A stretch of 64,000 bases of DNA from Treponema brennaborense (GTDB taxonomy: Bacteria > Spirochaetota > Spirochaetia > Treponematales > Treponemataceae): positions 62,001-126,000 of the forward strand of contig JAMPCJ010000007.1 in assembly GCA_023666275.1 (NCBI GenBank). Direction: 5' to 3'. The notes under the pieces are model-generated. The model worked only from the letters and a program-made list of their open reading frames with translations, was not told the DNA's origin and searched no databases. Made by a program: the position numbers and the translations under genes. Shown here in pieces: positions 26,707 to 35,659 of the stretch (position 1 is its first letter; each line of letters begins with the position of its first letter).

Positions 26707-28798
26707 AGTCTGTTTTCTCCATATCAAAAATTTCGGCAAAACAAAAACGATCGAACTTTACCGCGTATATTTTTTTCGGTTCGGAAGATTCTTCGATATC
26801 AATATAAACACCGGAAGCATCGGCGCGGTTAATTTCCCGCAGTACAGTTTCCGCCGCTTTTGAAGAGCAAGCGCTTCCTATCCAATATATATCTGCGGAC
26901 GGTTCTTTTATTACCGGAAGCGACACGCCGTCCGTTTCGACCGAAAAAGGATGTCCGCCGCGAAAATGAACCGAGACTTTCTTTCCCGTAACATGATTGG
27001 TAAACCAAACCGAAATATACTCGGACGCATCGGCAGCGGCAGACGGCATCGTTTCACAGCCGCAGTCAAAAACGCCGGAATAAGCGGAATCCCAGCGCTG
27101 AACACAAATTCCGCCGGAATGATATTCGATTTCATAATCCGTTTTTGAATCGCGGTTTAAATCTCCGGAAATTTTGCGGCAATATATGCCGTCTTTCGCG
27201 GGAAAAATACCGAAAATCCGTGCATACAGCGCGGATTTTTCATTTGCATCATGCGGGGAATACCGAAATTCCGGATCGAATGCATAGCGCTCATTCAGTT
27301 CGAAAAAACCGTCTTTGTCCGCATCGACAGAACAAACCGAAGGCAAACCTGCTTCATACTGCATTTTTGCGTATATTTTGCCGTTTTCCGAAAATTCGGC
27401 GTACAGCGGAACCGCATCGGAAAAAGACATTGTATTTCTGCATTGCTTTGTTCCGGAAACGGGCTGATCCAGTTCGGAAACAACTTGCCAAAAATTTTCC
27501 CGAGGGAATGCGGCGGCGTCCGCCGGCAGCCGAGGGATTTGAAATGCACTGTCCGGCAAGAAATCCGGGCTCGAAAATAATACGGGCGTCCAAAACACCG
27601 TATCAGGGAAAAAAAACGCAGCTGTATCGATATCCCTGAAAAAACATGAGCGCACTGCCGGAAAAACGCCGTAGCGCATATCGGCACCGCCGGCTAATTC
27701 AATTGCCTGCGGCATGCCGTCGGCACAGATAAGTTTCCAGGTATCGACATCATCCTGCAGACGGCTGTAGCTGACAGCCGTTAATTTTCCGGCAGCATAT
27801 TCCGCGTTCAAATTTTTCAAACCGCTACCGTTTGTATCAAACCATATTGAGCCCGAAAAATTCAGCAGGAAATCTTCTATCGCGGAAACAGCTTCATCTT
27901 CGCCGCTGCCGGAATACGCATGCAGCAAATTTTCAAGCGCTCGGAACGGAATTGTTCCGTATGAAGCCGCACAGTCTGCAAACAATCCGGCAGCCGTCAT
28001 GGCGTCGGCAAGTCCCGTTCTGTATGCTTCAAGCGGGTAATAAATGCTGCGCTGCCGCGGCTCCGTATTTTCCGCGTACATATCAAGCAATATCCGTCCG
28101 TTATCGGAAAACGGCACGGCTGCCAAAATGCACTCCGGATCTGTCTGCGCAAAGACGGATATATCCGCAAGAATTTTTTCTGCGAGCGAAGCAAACTCTT
28201 CATCACCGTCCGCAGACATATTCACTGCATCGGGATTTTCATACGCAAAAAAAATCTTTCTGAAGCGCGAATCTTCCGGAAAACGCTTCACGGCTTCTGC
28301 CGTGAATTTTCTCGCGGCACTGATATCGTGTATTCGGTACAAAGATTTTATCTTGATAAATAATATTTCGGCGGTATCTGCGCCGGAAATTTCCGCAAGG
28401 ACTTCAAGCGCCTGCTGTTCCAGGCAGATTTCAGAGAGCAAATCCGCGTAAAACAATTTCGCGTTTTCTTCAATATTGTTTACCCAGCTGTCAAGTGCAA
28501 ATGCTTTTTCCAGAAAAATCCGCTGCCGAGCTTTCGGAATCCCCGTAAATGCGCCGGCAGCACTTTTGACATACCACAAATCGGAAATATCATCGCTGTA
28601 GGAAAGCCCCGTTTTCGCCGAAAAAAAAGCATCGCTGTACCGCCCCGCCGCGAAATGCGCAACAGCTGCTTCGGCATATTTTTCCGCAGAAATACGCCAC
28701 TGTTTTTCCGTGCCGAAACCAGCTGCATCAGGATAAACGGCCTGAATAAAAATAAGCGTCAGATAAGTCTGTATGAGTAAAAATTTCCTCGCTGCCAT
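26696..28798 (-). CDS. Large exported protein of unknown function (TPR-like N-terminus)
   Basis: A 700-aa protein with an N-terminal hydrophobic signal (about residues 3-25). Residues about 35-200 are helical with TPR-like pairs (YAEAAVAHFAAGRYSDAFFS). The middle is rich in Phe, Asp and Ser. Around residues 500-570 there are two EF-hand/dockerin-like loops, DADKDGFFELNE and DLNRDSKTDYEIEY, each with spaced Asp/Asn that could bind calcium. I do not recognise a named family. It precedes and overlaps htrA, so it may be a substrate or partner in envelope maintenance. Function unknown. Confidence 0.6.
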   Translation of the reverse strand: MAARKFLLIQTYLTLIFIQAVYPDAAGFGTEKQWRISAEKYAEAAVAHFAAGRYSDAFFSAKTGLSYSDDISDLWYVKSAAGAFTGIPKARQRIFLEKAFALDSWVNNIEENAKLFYADLLSEICLEQQALEVLAEISGADTAEILFIKIKSLYRIHDISAARKFTAEAVKRFPEDSRFRKIFFAYENPDAVNMSADGDEEFASLAEKILADISVFAQTDPECILAAVPFSDNGRILLDMYAENTEPRQRSIYYPLEAYRTGLADAMTAAGLFADCAASYGTIPFRALENLLHAYSGSGEDEAVSAIEDFLLNFSGSIWFDTNGSGLKNLNAEYAAGKLTAVSYSRLQDDVDTWKLICADGMPQAIELAGGADMRYGVFPAVRSCFFRDIDTAAFFFPDTVFWTPVLFSSPDFLPDSAFQIPRLPADAAAFPRENFWQVVSELDQPVSGTKQCRNTMSFSDAVPLYAEFSENGKIYAKMQYEAGLPSVCSVDADKDGFFELNERYAFDPEFRYSPHDANEKSALYARIFGIFPAKDGIYCRKISGDLNRDSKTDYEIEYHSGGICVQRWDSAYSGVFDCGCETMPSAAADASEYISVWFTNHVTGKKVSVHFRGGHPFSVETDGVSLPVIKEPSADIYWIGSACSSKAAETVLREINRADASGVYIDIEESSEPKKIYAVKFDRFCFAEIFDMEKTDYDL

Positions 28799-28956
28799 TT
28801 CAGTTTCCTTTAAGCGGCACCGCCTCAGCCGACAAAGCGCAGGCTCTTCTGTTTTCGGAATATCATTTCCTGCTCAAAAACGAAAATCTATGCGGAAAAC
28901 AACAGCTCCGCAAAAAAAACATCTCCATTTATTTTCGTCCGGTATCCGCACCGAAT

Positions 28957-30228
28957 TTAATATCCGCCGCAATTTGTCGCGTCAATAAAACGAACCCATG
29001 CCGTAACGCATTCTTCGGTATTCTGTCCGATCTGATACGTTTTTACCGATCCGTTTGCAACACAAACCGCAGCAGGCAGTTTGATCGGTCCTTCCCATAA
29101 TGCATCAGGCGCACGGCTGCATAACCGAACGGAAAGTTCCCCGTCCGGCAATTTATACATTCCGCATTTTTCGATTATACCAAAATACTTGTTATTAGTC
29201 CTGTTTTTGCTTGCATTGTTTATGAAAATTCGGTTTTTATCCGCCGTAAAAGTAAACCCGCAGGAACAAATGGTCAGATTTCCTTTCGCATGCATCACTT
29301 TTTTCATTACGGCATACGGAATTCGTTCATTGCAGCCGCACTCAAGCAGTCCCCGGCACAAAAGCCGCAGCCGAACCGCCGCAGGCTGCTCAAAAAACTT
29401 TTTCCTGTCCATATAAATACCGCCGGAATCCGCGCAGGCTGCGCCTTTTTTCGGCGCATCAAGCCGGCAGCGCTGCCATTCGGCAGCATCGGCGGCAGCA
29501 TCGACAACCGCGGCGGCATCTGCGGATTTTTCCATACCGTGAAGAACAGCCGTCTGCCAGCCGGGAACATATTCATCCAATACGGGAATGATTTTACTGC
29601 GGATTCTGTTGCGGAAATATTTGTCATCGAAATTCGTTTTATCGGTGCGAAAAGAAACATTCAGCGCCGCCAAATACGCGGTAATCTCGCTTCGGGAAAA
29701 AGAAAGCATCGGCCGAAAAAAAATGCCGCGCCTTTTCGGAATTCCCTGAGAAAGCCCGAAATTTCCGCCCTGAAAAAAATGCTGCAATATTGTTTCCAGC
29801 ATATCATTGCGGGTATGCGCCAAACAAACCAGTGCGGCATTCGTTTTTTCGGCTTCGGCGGCAAACAATTTGTATCTGGCAAACCGCGCAGCTTCTTCTA
29901 TTCCCCGCTTTCGCTGCCGAGCCAAGCGCGCAATGAAGCCGCACGGAAGCGTTTCCGCCGTACACGGAATATTTTCGATGCCTTTGCAGTATTCCGCGAC
30001 ATACAGAGCGTCCGCCGCACTCTCCTGCTCCGGACGAATGTTATGATTTACGGTAATCACACGCACGGAACAGCCGAGTTTTCCGCTGATGCGCACAAGC
30101 GCTGTCAGCATTGCCATGGAATCGGCACCTCCGGACACAGCGGCAAGAACAGTCTGCCCCCGCACCAAGCCGGATACTTCCGAGAAAGCTTTTTCCAATT
30201 TTTTTTCGAAAGAAAAAATCAAATCCAT
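28957..30228 (-). CDS. tilS: tRNA(Ile)-lysidine synthase
   Basis: A 423-aa protein with the PP-loop ATP-binding motif AAVSGGADSMAMLTAL near residue 32 and the TilS-specific segments HTRNDMLETILQHFFQGG and RPMLSFSRSEI. It converts C34 of the CAU-anticodon tRNA-Ile to lysidine so it reads AUA. The C-terminal substrate-binding part is present but divergent (about residues 250-423). Length matches the family. The 158-base gap to the next gene downstream shows no other gene. Confidence 0.93.
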   Translation of the reverse strand: MDLIFSFEKKLEKAFSEVSGLVRGQTVLAAVSGGADSMAMLTALVRISGKLGCSVRVITVNHNIRPEQESAADALYVAEYCKGIENIPCTAETLPCGFIARLARQRKRGIEEAARFARYKLFAAEAEKTNAALVCLAHTRNDMLETILQHFFQGGNFGLSQGIPKRRGIFFRPMLSFSRSEITAYLAALNVSFRTDKTNFDDKYFRNRIRSKIIPVLDEYVPGWQTAVLHGMEKSADAAAVVDAAADAAEWQRCRLDAPKKGAACADSGGIYMDRKKFFEQPAAVRLRLLCRGLLECGCNERIPYAVMKKVMHAKGNLTICSCGFTFTADKNRIFINNASKNRTNNKYFGIIEKCGMYKLPDGELSVRLCSRAPDALWEGPIKLPAAVCVANGSVKTYQIGQNTEECVTAWVRFIDATNCGGY

Positions 30229-30271
30229 TAAAATTTTATGTCAAAGCGGCGGATTTTTTTAACAAGCACTG

Positions 30272-30327
30272 ATAAAAAAATAAAGCTGATCCGAACAAAC
30301 GTACTTTCCGCGGTTCGTATCAGCTTT
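30272..30327 (-). terminator. Rho-independent terminator after rplY
   Basis: Arms AAAGCTGAT (30282-30290) and ATCAGCTTT (30319-30327) form the stem, with GAAC/GTTC pairing inside. Read on the minus strand it is followed by a run of seven T (30274-30280). It lies between rplY and tilS and should separate them. Confidence 0.75.
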
Positions 30328-30386
30328 TCGCAAAGATTTTATTTACTATTCAAAAACAAAAAAACACTAAACGATAATTTCCGCAA

Positions 30387-30932
30387 TCAGCGTACAGCGG
30401 CAACAATCGCTTCCGAATCGCTTAATATTTCGACCCCTTTTGCCATCGGAATATCTTTTACTTTCAAAGCAGCTCCGATTGCCAATCCGCTTACATCCGC
30501 AACAATCCGAACAGGCAAGTCGGCAGGCAAACTGCGGATTGTGATATTCTGAACACCTTTTACGAAAGTGCCGCCTTCGCGAACCCCGACGGGAGTACCG
30601 GAAACCTGCATTTTCATAGTCACTTTCATCGGTTTGTTTTCGTCAACGACATGAAAATCGGCATGCAGATCCTTATTGCTGATAATATCGTACTCAACAT
30701 CTTTGATGAAAGACATATTCTTTGATGTGCCGTCAACAATAAGCTGCACTAAAGTAGTTGCGGTTGCAACTTTTCTTATTTTCGAAAATTCCGCCTCATC
30801 AATATCGAGCATTACCGATTCGCCTTTTGAATTATACATCACCGCCGGCAAACGTCCGTTCTGACGAAGTTTTTTTGCAGCTACTTTACCCGTGACAGTC
30901 CGTGTATTAGCATTGATAACCAACTGATCCAT
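30387..30932 (-). CDS. rplY: 50S ribosomal protein L25 (CTC form)
   Basis: A 181-aa protein, so the long L25/CTC form with the extra C-terminal TL5 domain, not the short E. coli type. The N-terminus (VTGKVAAKKLRQNGRLPAVM) binds 5S rRNA. Later marks are DLHADFHVVDENKPMKVT and VGVREGGTFVKGVQN. It follows the tRNA-Gln gene in the ispE-spoVG-tRNA-rplY order and ends before a clear terminator. Confidence 0.95.
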   Translation of the reverse strand: MDQLVINANTRTVTGKVAAKKLRQNGRLPAVMYNSKGESVMLDIDEAEFSKIRKVATATTLVQLIVDGTSKNMSFIKDVEYDIISNKDLHADFHVVDENKPMKVTMKMQVSGTPVGVREGGTFVKGVQNITIRSLPADLPVRIVADVSGLAIGAALKVKDIPMAKGVEILSDSEAIVAAVR

Positions 30933-30994
30933 TTCGGAAAACTCCTTTTAAGCGCAAAAGTCTGTCTGAAAACACAAACTCTGTTAAAATATCG

Positions 30995-31067
30995 CTGGGA
31001 CGGCTGGATTCGAACCAGCGGAATACCGGCACCAAAAACCGGTGGCTTACCACTTGCCGACGTCCCA
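30995..31067 (-). tRNA. tRNA-Gln (anticodon TTG)
   Basis: Read on the minus strand, acceptor arms TGGGACG and CGTCCCA pair perfectly over 7 bp. The T arm is CTGGTTCGAATCCAG. The anticodon region CCGGTTTTTGGTGCCGG closely parallels bacterial tRNA-Gln, with anticodon TTG. The discriminator base is G and CCA is not encoded. The product is 73 nt without CCA. The GatCAB amidotransferase encoded at 40.6-44.1 kb would be needed if this tRNA is charged first with glutamate. Confidence 0.93.
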
Positions 31068-31159
31068 AATATATGAATACCGATACCCGCTCCGCACTAT
31101 GCATTCAACTGCGGAATCAATATCGGCATTTCATTCAATACAGCCGCGGACAAGGCAGA

Positions 31160-31447
31160 CTATTCGTCATCATCCTGTCCGTCGCTTTCTTCCGCGTGCC
31201 CCGCCTCAAATTCGGCGAGAATCCGCTCCTGAAGGCTTGCCCTGAACTCCGGACTTATCGGATGCGCGACATCCTTATAATCTCCGGTACTTGTTTTTCG
31301 GCTCGGCATTGCAATAAACAATCCCGTTTTGCCTTCGATAATTTTCACATTATGCACGACAAAACAATTATCAAATGTAACTGTTACATACGCTTTCAGC
31401 TTACCTTCTGCTGCCACTTTGCGAATACGAATTTCCGTAATTTGCAT
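31160..31447 (-). CDS. spoVG: SpoVG family RNA/DNA-binding regulator
   Basis: A 95-aa protein beginning [20 protein letters not shown] with the strongly conserved core [20 protein letters not shown] and [16 protein letters not shown]. The tail is acidic. SpoVG proteins bind RNA and DNA and tune gene expression; in Borrelia they are known nucleic-acid binders. Ribosome-binding site GGAGGATAAT precedes the ATG. It sits between ispE and tRNA-Gln. Confidence 0.96.
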   Translation of the reverse strand: MQITEIRIRKVAAEGKLKAYVTVTFDNCFVVHNVKIIEGKTGLFIAMPSRKTSTGDYKDVAHPISPEFRASLQERILAEFEAGHAEESDGQDDDE

Positions 31448-31462
31448 AGATTATCCTCCATA

Positions 31463-31490
31463 ACTATAGCACATGCGAAAAATATGTAAC
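31463..31490 (-). promoter_or_regulatory. Candidate promoter of spoVG
   Basis: On the minus strand GTTACA (31485-31490) and TATAGT (31463-31468) are 16 bases apart, ending about 15 bases before the spoVG start codon. Confidence 0.35.
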
Positions 31491-31503
31491 AGCATTCGGA
31501 CAA

Positions 31504-32352
31504 TCAAAGCACGTCAACGACATAACAATGCTCCCATTTTTGTCCCAGCCGTGTATAAGCCATTTTTACATTCTCTTCCAATTCAAAAATACCGAATACC
31601 GCAGAACCGCTGCCCGTCATTTGAACAAATGACGCTCCGCTTTGTTCCACATCCGCAATTGCCTGCGCAATTACCGGATACCGTTTTGTTACAGGCACAG
31701 TAAACGAATTGATAAAGCGCCAGTCCTTAACCGGATATCGATACATTCGTTCAAGTTCCGCAAACGGCAGAAAGACATCTTCAGTATTCCATTCCGCATC
31801 AAAAAGCGCATAAGCTTCCGCTGTAGAGCTATGCACATCCGGACACACAAGCAGGCAATACAAATCATGCCGCGCCGCCAAGGGAAGCACTTCATCGCCG
31901 CGCCCGGATACAAGCGCGCAGGTCCCCGCAAGAAAAAACGCAACATCGCTCCCGACAGAAAGCGCAATCGCTTTGCGCCGGCTCGGCGACAAATTTGTAC
32001 CGAACAATGCATCAAGCGCGCAAATAAACGCAGCGGCATCGGAAGATCCGCCGCCGAGCCCTGCGCCGGACGGAATCCGCTTTACAAGCCGGACATGCAC
32101 CCCGCAGTCGATTCCCGTTTCGGCAGCATAGCCGTCGTATGCCATAGAAAGCGTATTGCGCGGCGGCAAAACCATCCCTTCGCATGAAACAGTACAGCCT
32201 TTTGTCTCCGCCGCAGACACATCAAGAGAATCATACAGCGACACCTGCTGAAAAATGCTCTCAATGTCATGATAGCCGTCCGAGCGTTTCGCCCCAACTT
32301 TCAAAGAAAGATTTATTTTCGCAGGCGCCTCAACATGTACACTTTCGAGCAT
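31504..32352 (-). CDS. ispE: 4-diphosphocytidyl-2-C-methyl-D-erythritol kinase
   Basis: A 282-aa GHMP kinase. Motifs: VEAPAKINLSLKVGAKRSDG at the N-terminus and the ATP loop RIPSGAGLGGGSSDAAAFI (about residue 90). TGSGSAVFGIF is the C-terminal GHMP motif. It phosphorylates CDP-ME in the non-mevalonate (MEP) isoprenoid pathway, indicating that this organism uses that route. It has its own good promoter upstream and precedes spoVG. Confidence 0.95.
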   Translation of the reverse strand: MLESVHVEAPAKINLSLKVGAKRSDGYHDIESIFQQVSLYDSLDVSAAETKGCTVSCEGMVLPPRNTLSMAYDGYAAETGIDCGVHVRLVKRIPSGAGLGGGSSDAAAFICALDALFGTNLSPSRRKAIALSVGSDVAFFLAGTCALVSGRGDEVLPLAARHDLYCLLVCPDVHSSTAEAYALFDAEWNTEDVFLPFAELERMYRYPVKDWRFINSFTVPVTKRYPVIAQAIADVEQSGASFVQMTGSGSAVFGIFELEENVKMAYTRLGQKWEHCYVVDVL

Positions 32353-32363
32353 AAGCAGTATAT

Positions 32364-32392
32364 TTTATACATAAAAACAGAAAGTTTGTCAA
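32364..32392 (-). promoter_or_regulatory. Sigma-70-type promoter of ispE
   Basis: On the minus strand a perfect TTGACA (32387-32392) and TATAAA (32364-32369) have a 17-base spacer. The ispE start codon follows within about 15 bases of the -10 element. Confidence 0.65.
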
Positions 32393-32562
32393 ATACCTCT
32401 GCGCATTCCATGTAATAACTGATAAAAATAATATTTTTATGCTATATTTTGTTTATTTATGAAATAAATAGAATAATTTGCGCTATCGTGCATGTTTTTG
32501 TGTTCTATGCTAAAATTTCGCATATTTTTTACAAAAAGAACTGTTTTTTATATATTACCTAG

Positions 32563-32592
32563 TTGACACACAGATACTCTCTCATCTATGTT
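32563..32592 (+). promoter_or_regulatory. Candidate promoter of the Asp-rich protein gene
   Basis: TTGACA (32563-32568) and TATGTT (32587-32592) are 18 bases apart. The rest of the 32353-32627 interval is very AT-rich and contains no gene that I can see. Confidence 0.5.
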
Positions 32593-32627
32593 TTTATATA
32601 TTGACCTGATTAAGGAAGTAAACTCTT

Positions 32628-32867
32628 ATGTTCAGTGAAATAGAATTGTTAGATGAATCATTAACCGGCGGTCTGAATATCACCAATGCATACAACGACG
32701 ATTATGATGACGATTTCGATGAAGACGATGCTATGGACGATTTCGAGGACGATGAATTTCTGGATGATGATTTTGAAGATGATTTAGCGGATTACGACGA
32801 CGACGAATTCGACTACGGCGATGACGACGACGACAGTTTTAATTACGACGACGCATTCGAAGACTAA
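32628..32867 (+). CDS. Very acidic Asp-rich small protein
   Basis: A 79-aa protein. After a normal first 20 residues (MFSEIELLDESLTGGLNITN) the rest is almost only Asp and Glu punctuated by aromatic residues (DDYDDDFDEDD, DDEFLDDDFEDD, GDDDDDSF). Ribosome-binding site AAGGAAG lies just upstream, a promoter-like pair sits before it and a terminator after it. It therefore looks like a complete monocistronic gene, not random low-complexity sequence. Homologues would be expected to bind cations or basic proteins, but I do not recognise a family. Confidence 0.7.
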   Translation: MFSEIELLDESLTGGLNITNAYNDDYDDDFDEDDAMDDFEDDEFLDDDFEDDLADYDDDEFDYGDDDDDSFNYDDAFED

Positions 32868-32881
32868 TATGCATACCCCAT

Positions 32882-32915
32882 AAAAAACGGAACTCGGCAG
32901 CGGGTTCCGTTTTTT
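32882..32915. terminator. Bidirectional Rho-independent terminator
   Basis: The stem ACGGAACTCG / CGGGTTCCGT around a GCAG loop is flanked by six A on the left and six T on the right. It can terminate both the Asp-rich gene (+) and the rplU-obg-rsfS series (-), since it lies between their converging ends. Confidence 0.85.
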
Positions 32916-32924
32916 ATGGACGAT

Positions 32925-33269
32925 TCACCGAAGTTTTTCGCCGTTATGCCATAGTTTTTCAAGATCGTAAAATTCGCGGGCTTCTTTCGACATAAGATGC
33001 ACGACGACGGGACCGATATCTATTAAATTCCAGTCGTCTCCGTCCGGCTGTTTGCGGTTGGCAACATGGATTTCCATATCGTTTTCACGGACATAGTCTT
33101 TTACATGTTTGTACAAACCTTTCCAATGCGCGGAACTATTCACTGTTGTAATGACAAAGTAATCCGTCCAGCTGTTCAGCTGCGATACATCCAAAACAGC
33201 GGTGCTTTCTCCTTTGTAATTTTCCAGTATATCCGCAATTTCAAGAGCTTTTTCTTTATTTGACTTCAT
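32925..33269 (-). CDS. rsfS: Ribosomal silencing factor RsfS
   Basis: Start at ATG 33269 (GAGAGG just upstream) gives 114 aa. A GTG at 33281 overlapping the previous stop is an alternative. Signature: LDVSQLNSWTDYFVITTVNS and WNLIDIGPVVVHLMSKEAREFYDLEKLWH. RsfS binds L14 and blocks 50S-30S joining in starvation. It ends the obg-nadD-yqeK-LCP-rsfS run. Confidence 0.93.
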   Translation of the reverse strand: MKSNKEKALEIADILENYKGESTAVLDVSQLNSWTDYFVITTVNSSAHWKGLYKHVKDYVRENDMEIHVANRKQPDGDDWNLIDIGPVVVHLMSKEAREFYDLEKLWHNGEKLR

Positions 33270-33277
33270 ATAACCTC

Positions 33278-34477
33278 TCACTTTCGGACATAGCGCCCGT
33301 CAAAATCTTTGCCGAGAATGACAGTAAAATCGATAAGAACATCATTTCTCAAGTCATCATCCATGGAAATAATTTCACTGCTTGCAGCGATGTTTGTGCA
33401 GTGAATAAAATCGCCTAAATTTTTTGCCTGTTCGGCATTTCCCAAATGGTCTATGATTACCGTATTTTCAATATCCTGCGTATCGGCGTTTACCATGTTC
33501 AGAACATCGTATCCGGCACCCTGCAAAAGAATGCCGGTATTTCGGGCAAGTCCCTGCACATTGGTACCGTTTTGAATCTCCAGGACATACGTGCGGCCGA
33601 ATGCAACTTCCGACGAAGAGATTATCGAATTTATCGTCTGCTTGCAAATATCTTTTATAAGCTGGCCGTCAAAATACGGAAACAACAGCATTTCTCCGTC
33701 TACTTCGCGCAAAGAACCGGTAATGCGCTGCGGCACAAGGCGTTCCGCGTCTATCGCCGAAATTTCCGAAATCAAATGACGCAGCCCTTTGCTGTCAAGT
33801 TCTGTTCGGAACTGCGCCGCGTATCGTGGATAGTGTTTTTTGGACAGCACTTGCGCCGTATTTTCGCTCAATGCAGTAAATAACGCAAGAAGTGCATTCT
33901 GAGTGCGCTCATGGATATTTGCATCCGTTTCATCCGGCAAAGAATATTCCAAATACGTCCGTATTTTATCGCCGTCAAGCAGAATGGATCCGGACGGCAG
34001 CAGAAAATACCTGCCGTTATCGGAATAATCGACCGGCGCAGGTATCAGTACCCGCAGGCCGCCGAGCAAATCCGTCAAAACAGAAAATTGTTCCATTGTA
34101 AAAACCAATGAAAACGGAATATTTATGCCGAGTATTTTCTCGATTTCCGTTCGGTACGCATTCAAACCATTTTCTTCATATATTTCATCAATTCTGTCAA
34201 CGCGGTTGAGGCTTGTGTAAATAGCGCCGGTATTTCCCGGAATGTCAAATATTGCCGCGCGGCGGAACGGCGGATAATACAGCAGCACATTTGTTGCCTG
34301 CGCTTTGCCTTCATTTTCCAGAACGATAAGCACCTGCAGTATTTGATTATTTTTTATAATCTGCTCCACAGAATCTGTCCGCAGCGCAAAAAAAAGAAAG
34401 ACGGATGTTGCAGTCATAATGAGGACAATTAAAACAAGGAATAAGACACCTTTTTTTTCTTTCTCGAAAAATTTCAA
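33278..34477 (-). CDS. LytR-CpsA-Psr family protein with LytR C-terminal domain
   Basis: A 399-aa protein with one N-terminal membrane segment (about residues 9-31). The LCP domain (about 55-230) contains NVLLYYPPFRRAAIFDIPGN and SLVFTMEQFSVLTDLLGGL. A LytR_C domain follows (about 300-395: VLEIQNGTNVQGLARNTGI). LCP proteins ligate glycopolymers to the cell wall or lipids in Gram-positives. In a diderm spirochaete the acceptor is unclear. The key Arg residues of the phosphotransferase core look only partly conserved. Overlaps yqeK by four bases. Confidence 0.82.
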   Translation of the reverse strand: MKFFEKEKKGVLFLVLIVLIMTATSVFLFFALRTDSVEQIIKNNQILQVLIVLENEGKAQATNVLLYYPPFRRAAIFDIPGNTGAIYTSLNRVDRIDEIYEENGLNAYRTEIEKILGINIPFSLVFTMEQFSVLTDLLGGLRVLIPAPVDYSDNGRYFLLPSGSILLDGDKIRTYLEYSLPDETDANIHERTQNALLALFTALSENTAQVLSKKHYPRYAAQFRTELDSKGLRHLISEISAIDAERLVPQRITGSLREVDGEMLLFPYFDGQLIKDICKQTINSIISSSEVAFGRTYVLEIQNGTNVQGLARNTGILLQGAGYDVLNMVNADTQDIENTVIIDHLGNAEQAKNLGDFIHCTNIAASSEIISMDDDLRNDVLIDFTVILGKDFDGRYVRK

Positions 34478-35061
34478 TTATGCACTCCTTTTAAAAGTTC
34501 CGACTGAAGAGCCAGCGAATTGGCGAACGGTTTTAATCCTTTTTTTCGGGAATATTCGATATTTTCCGACAGGACTGTCAATGCCGCAGCGTCAAGCGGC
34601 AGGGAAAATATTTTTTTTCGGTACGCTGCGGTGGAATGCGCCCTGCCGGGCTCGGTTTTGTCGGCGATAAATATAATTTTTGCAAGGCTCCCCATGCCGG
34701 GGAAGCCGGACTGATGCCATCTGACAGCTTCAAGAACAGCCGCATCCTGCACACCGAAACGTTTATTCAGGAACACGGCGGCAGCCCTCCCGTGCAAAAA
34801 GCGGCCTTTGCTTTGTTCCTCTTCCGAAATACAAAGCCCGTCTAATTTTGCGAGCACTAAAATCTCGTCGTCGGATAAATTTTTGCACATATCGTGCGAT
34901 AATCCCGCAAAATAGCCGAGTTCCCGATTTTCGCCGTATGCGGCGCACAAGAAATCCGCTGTTTCCGCAACGCGGACAGAATGCTCATAGCGCTCGGAAG
35001 AAACCAAAGCTTTGAGCACGATGCGGATTCTTTCCGTCAGTTCAGCAATGCTTAAATCCAT
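34474..35061 (-). CDS. yqeK: YqeK-type HD hydrolase (predicted Ap4A hydrolase)
   Basis: A 195-aa HD-domain protein. Motifs: RYEHSVRVAETADFL, FAGLSHDMCKN with the HD pair, HGRAAAVFL, and AVRWHQSGFPGM followed by IIFIADKTEPGR. YqeK enzymes hydrolyse diadenosine tetraphosphate symmetrically. The canonical nadD-yqeK-rsfS neighbourhood is intact here, with an LCP gene inserted before rsfS. Starts inside the 3' end of nadD (20-base overlap). Confidence 0.9.
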   Translation of the reverse strand: MDLSIAELTERIRIVLKALVSSERYEHSVRVAETADFLCAAYGENRELGYFAGLSHDMCKNLSDDEILVLAKLDGLCISEEEQSKGRFLHGRAAAVFLNKRFGVQDAAVLEAVRWHQSGFPGMGSLAKIIFIADKTEPGRAHSTAAYRKKIFSLPLDAAALTVLSENIEYSRKKGLKPFANSLALQSELLKGVHN

Positions 35062-35647
35062 ATAAATTCCTTTCTATGATATACCGAAATACATCAGGCG
35101 GAACAAGATTTTTCCATAAATCTACAGAAGAATCGCCAAGCGCGATTAGTTTTCTGATTTCCGATGAAGACACCGGAAAAACCTCGTTGCCTAATTCGGT
35201 ATATCGAAAGCGATAATTTGTCCGTTCGCCGCTTTGCGGTGATTTTCCGCGTATTCGGCTGCCGACGATTATATCGGCAAGTTCAAGGATTTTTTCCGCA
35301 TCTTTCCATAAAAGAAAATCATGCAGCAAATCATCGCCCACAATCAATGATATTCGGCTGCCGTATTTTTGTTCCAAATACCGCACCGTATCTATCGTGT
35401 ATGATACACCGCCGCGCTCCAATTCGCAAATTTCAAGCCGAAAACGCGGATATTTTTCGATTGCAAGCCGAATCATGTTCGTTCTGTCGCTGTCCGCGGC
35501 GCACTGCCGGCGGTTTTTAAAAGGCGACTGATACGTCGGAACAAACAAAACGGAATCGCAGCCGGTTTTATCCAATGCGGCGGACGCCAGCATCAGATGC
35601 CCGTTGTGCACAGGATTAAAACTGCCTCCAAACATCGCTATTTTCAT
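35042..35647 (-). CDS. nadD: Nicotinate-nucleotide adenylyltransferase
   Basis: A 201-aa nucleotidyltransferase. MKIAMFGGSFNPVHNGHLML carries the GxFxPxHxGH active-site motif. ISLIVGDDLLHDFLLWKDAE and PVSSSEIRKLIALGDSS (the SxTxxR-like motif) complete the family. It makes deamido-NAD from nicotinate mononucleotide and ATP. It lies 12 bases after obg. Confidence 0.95.
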   Translation of the reverse strand: MKIAMFGGSFNPVHNGHLMLASAALDKTGCDSVLFVPTYQSPFKNRRQCAADSDRTNMIRLAIEKYPRFRLEICELERGGVSYTIDTVRYLEQKYGSRISLIVGDDLLHDFLLWKDAEKILELADIIVGSRIRGKSPQSGERTNYRFRYTELGNEVFPVSSSEIRKLIALGDSSVDLWKNLVPPDVFRYIIERNLYGFKHC

Positions 35648-35659
35648 CGGGATGCCTGT

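Noticed and set aside
32353-32562. Gene in the AT-rich gap after ispE
   Set aside because: No frame of useful length, only promoter-like AT-rich sequence.
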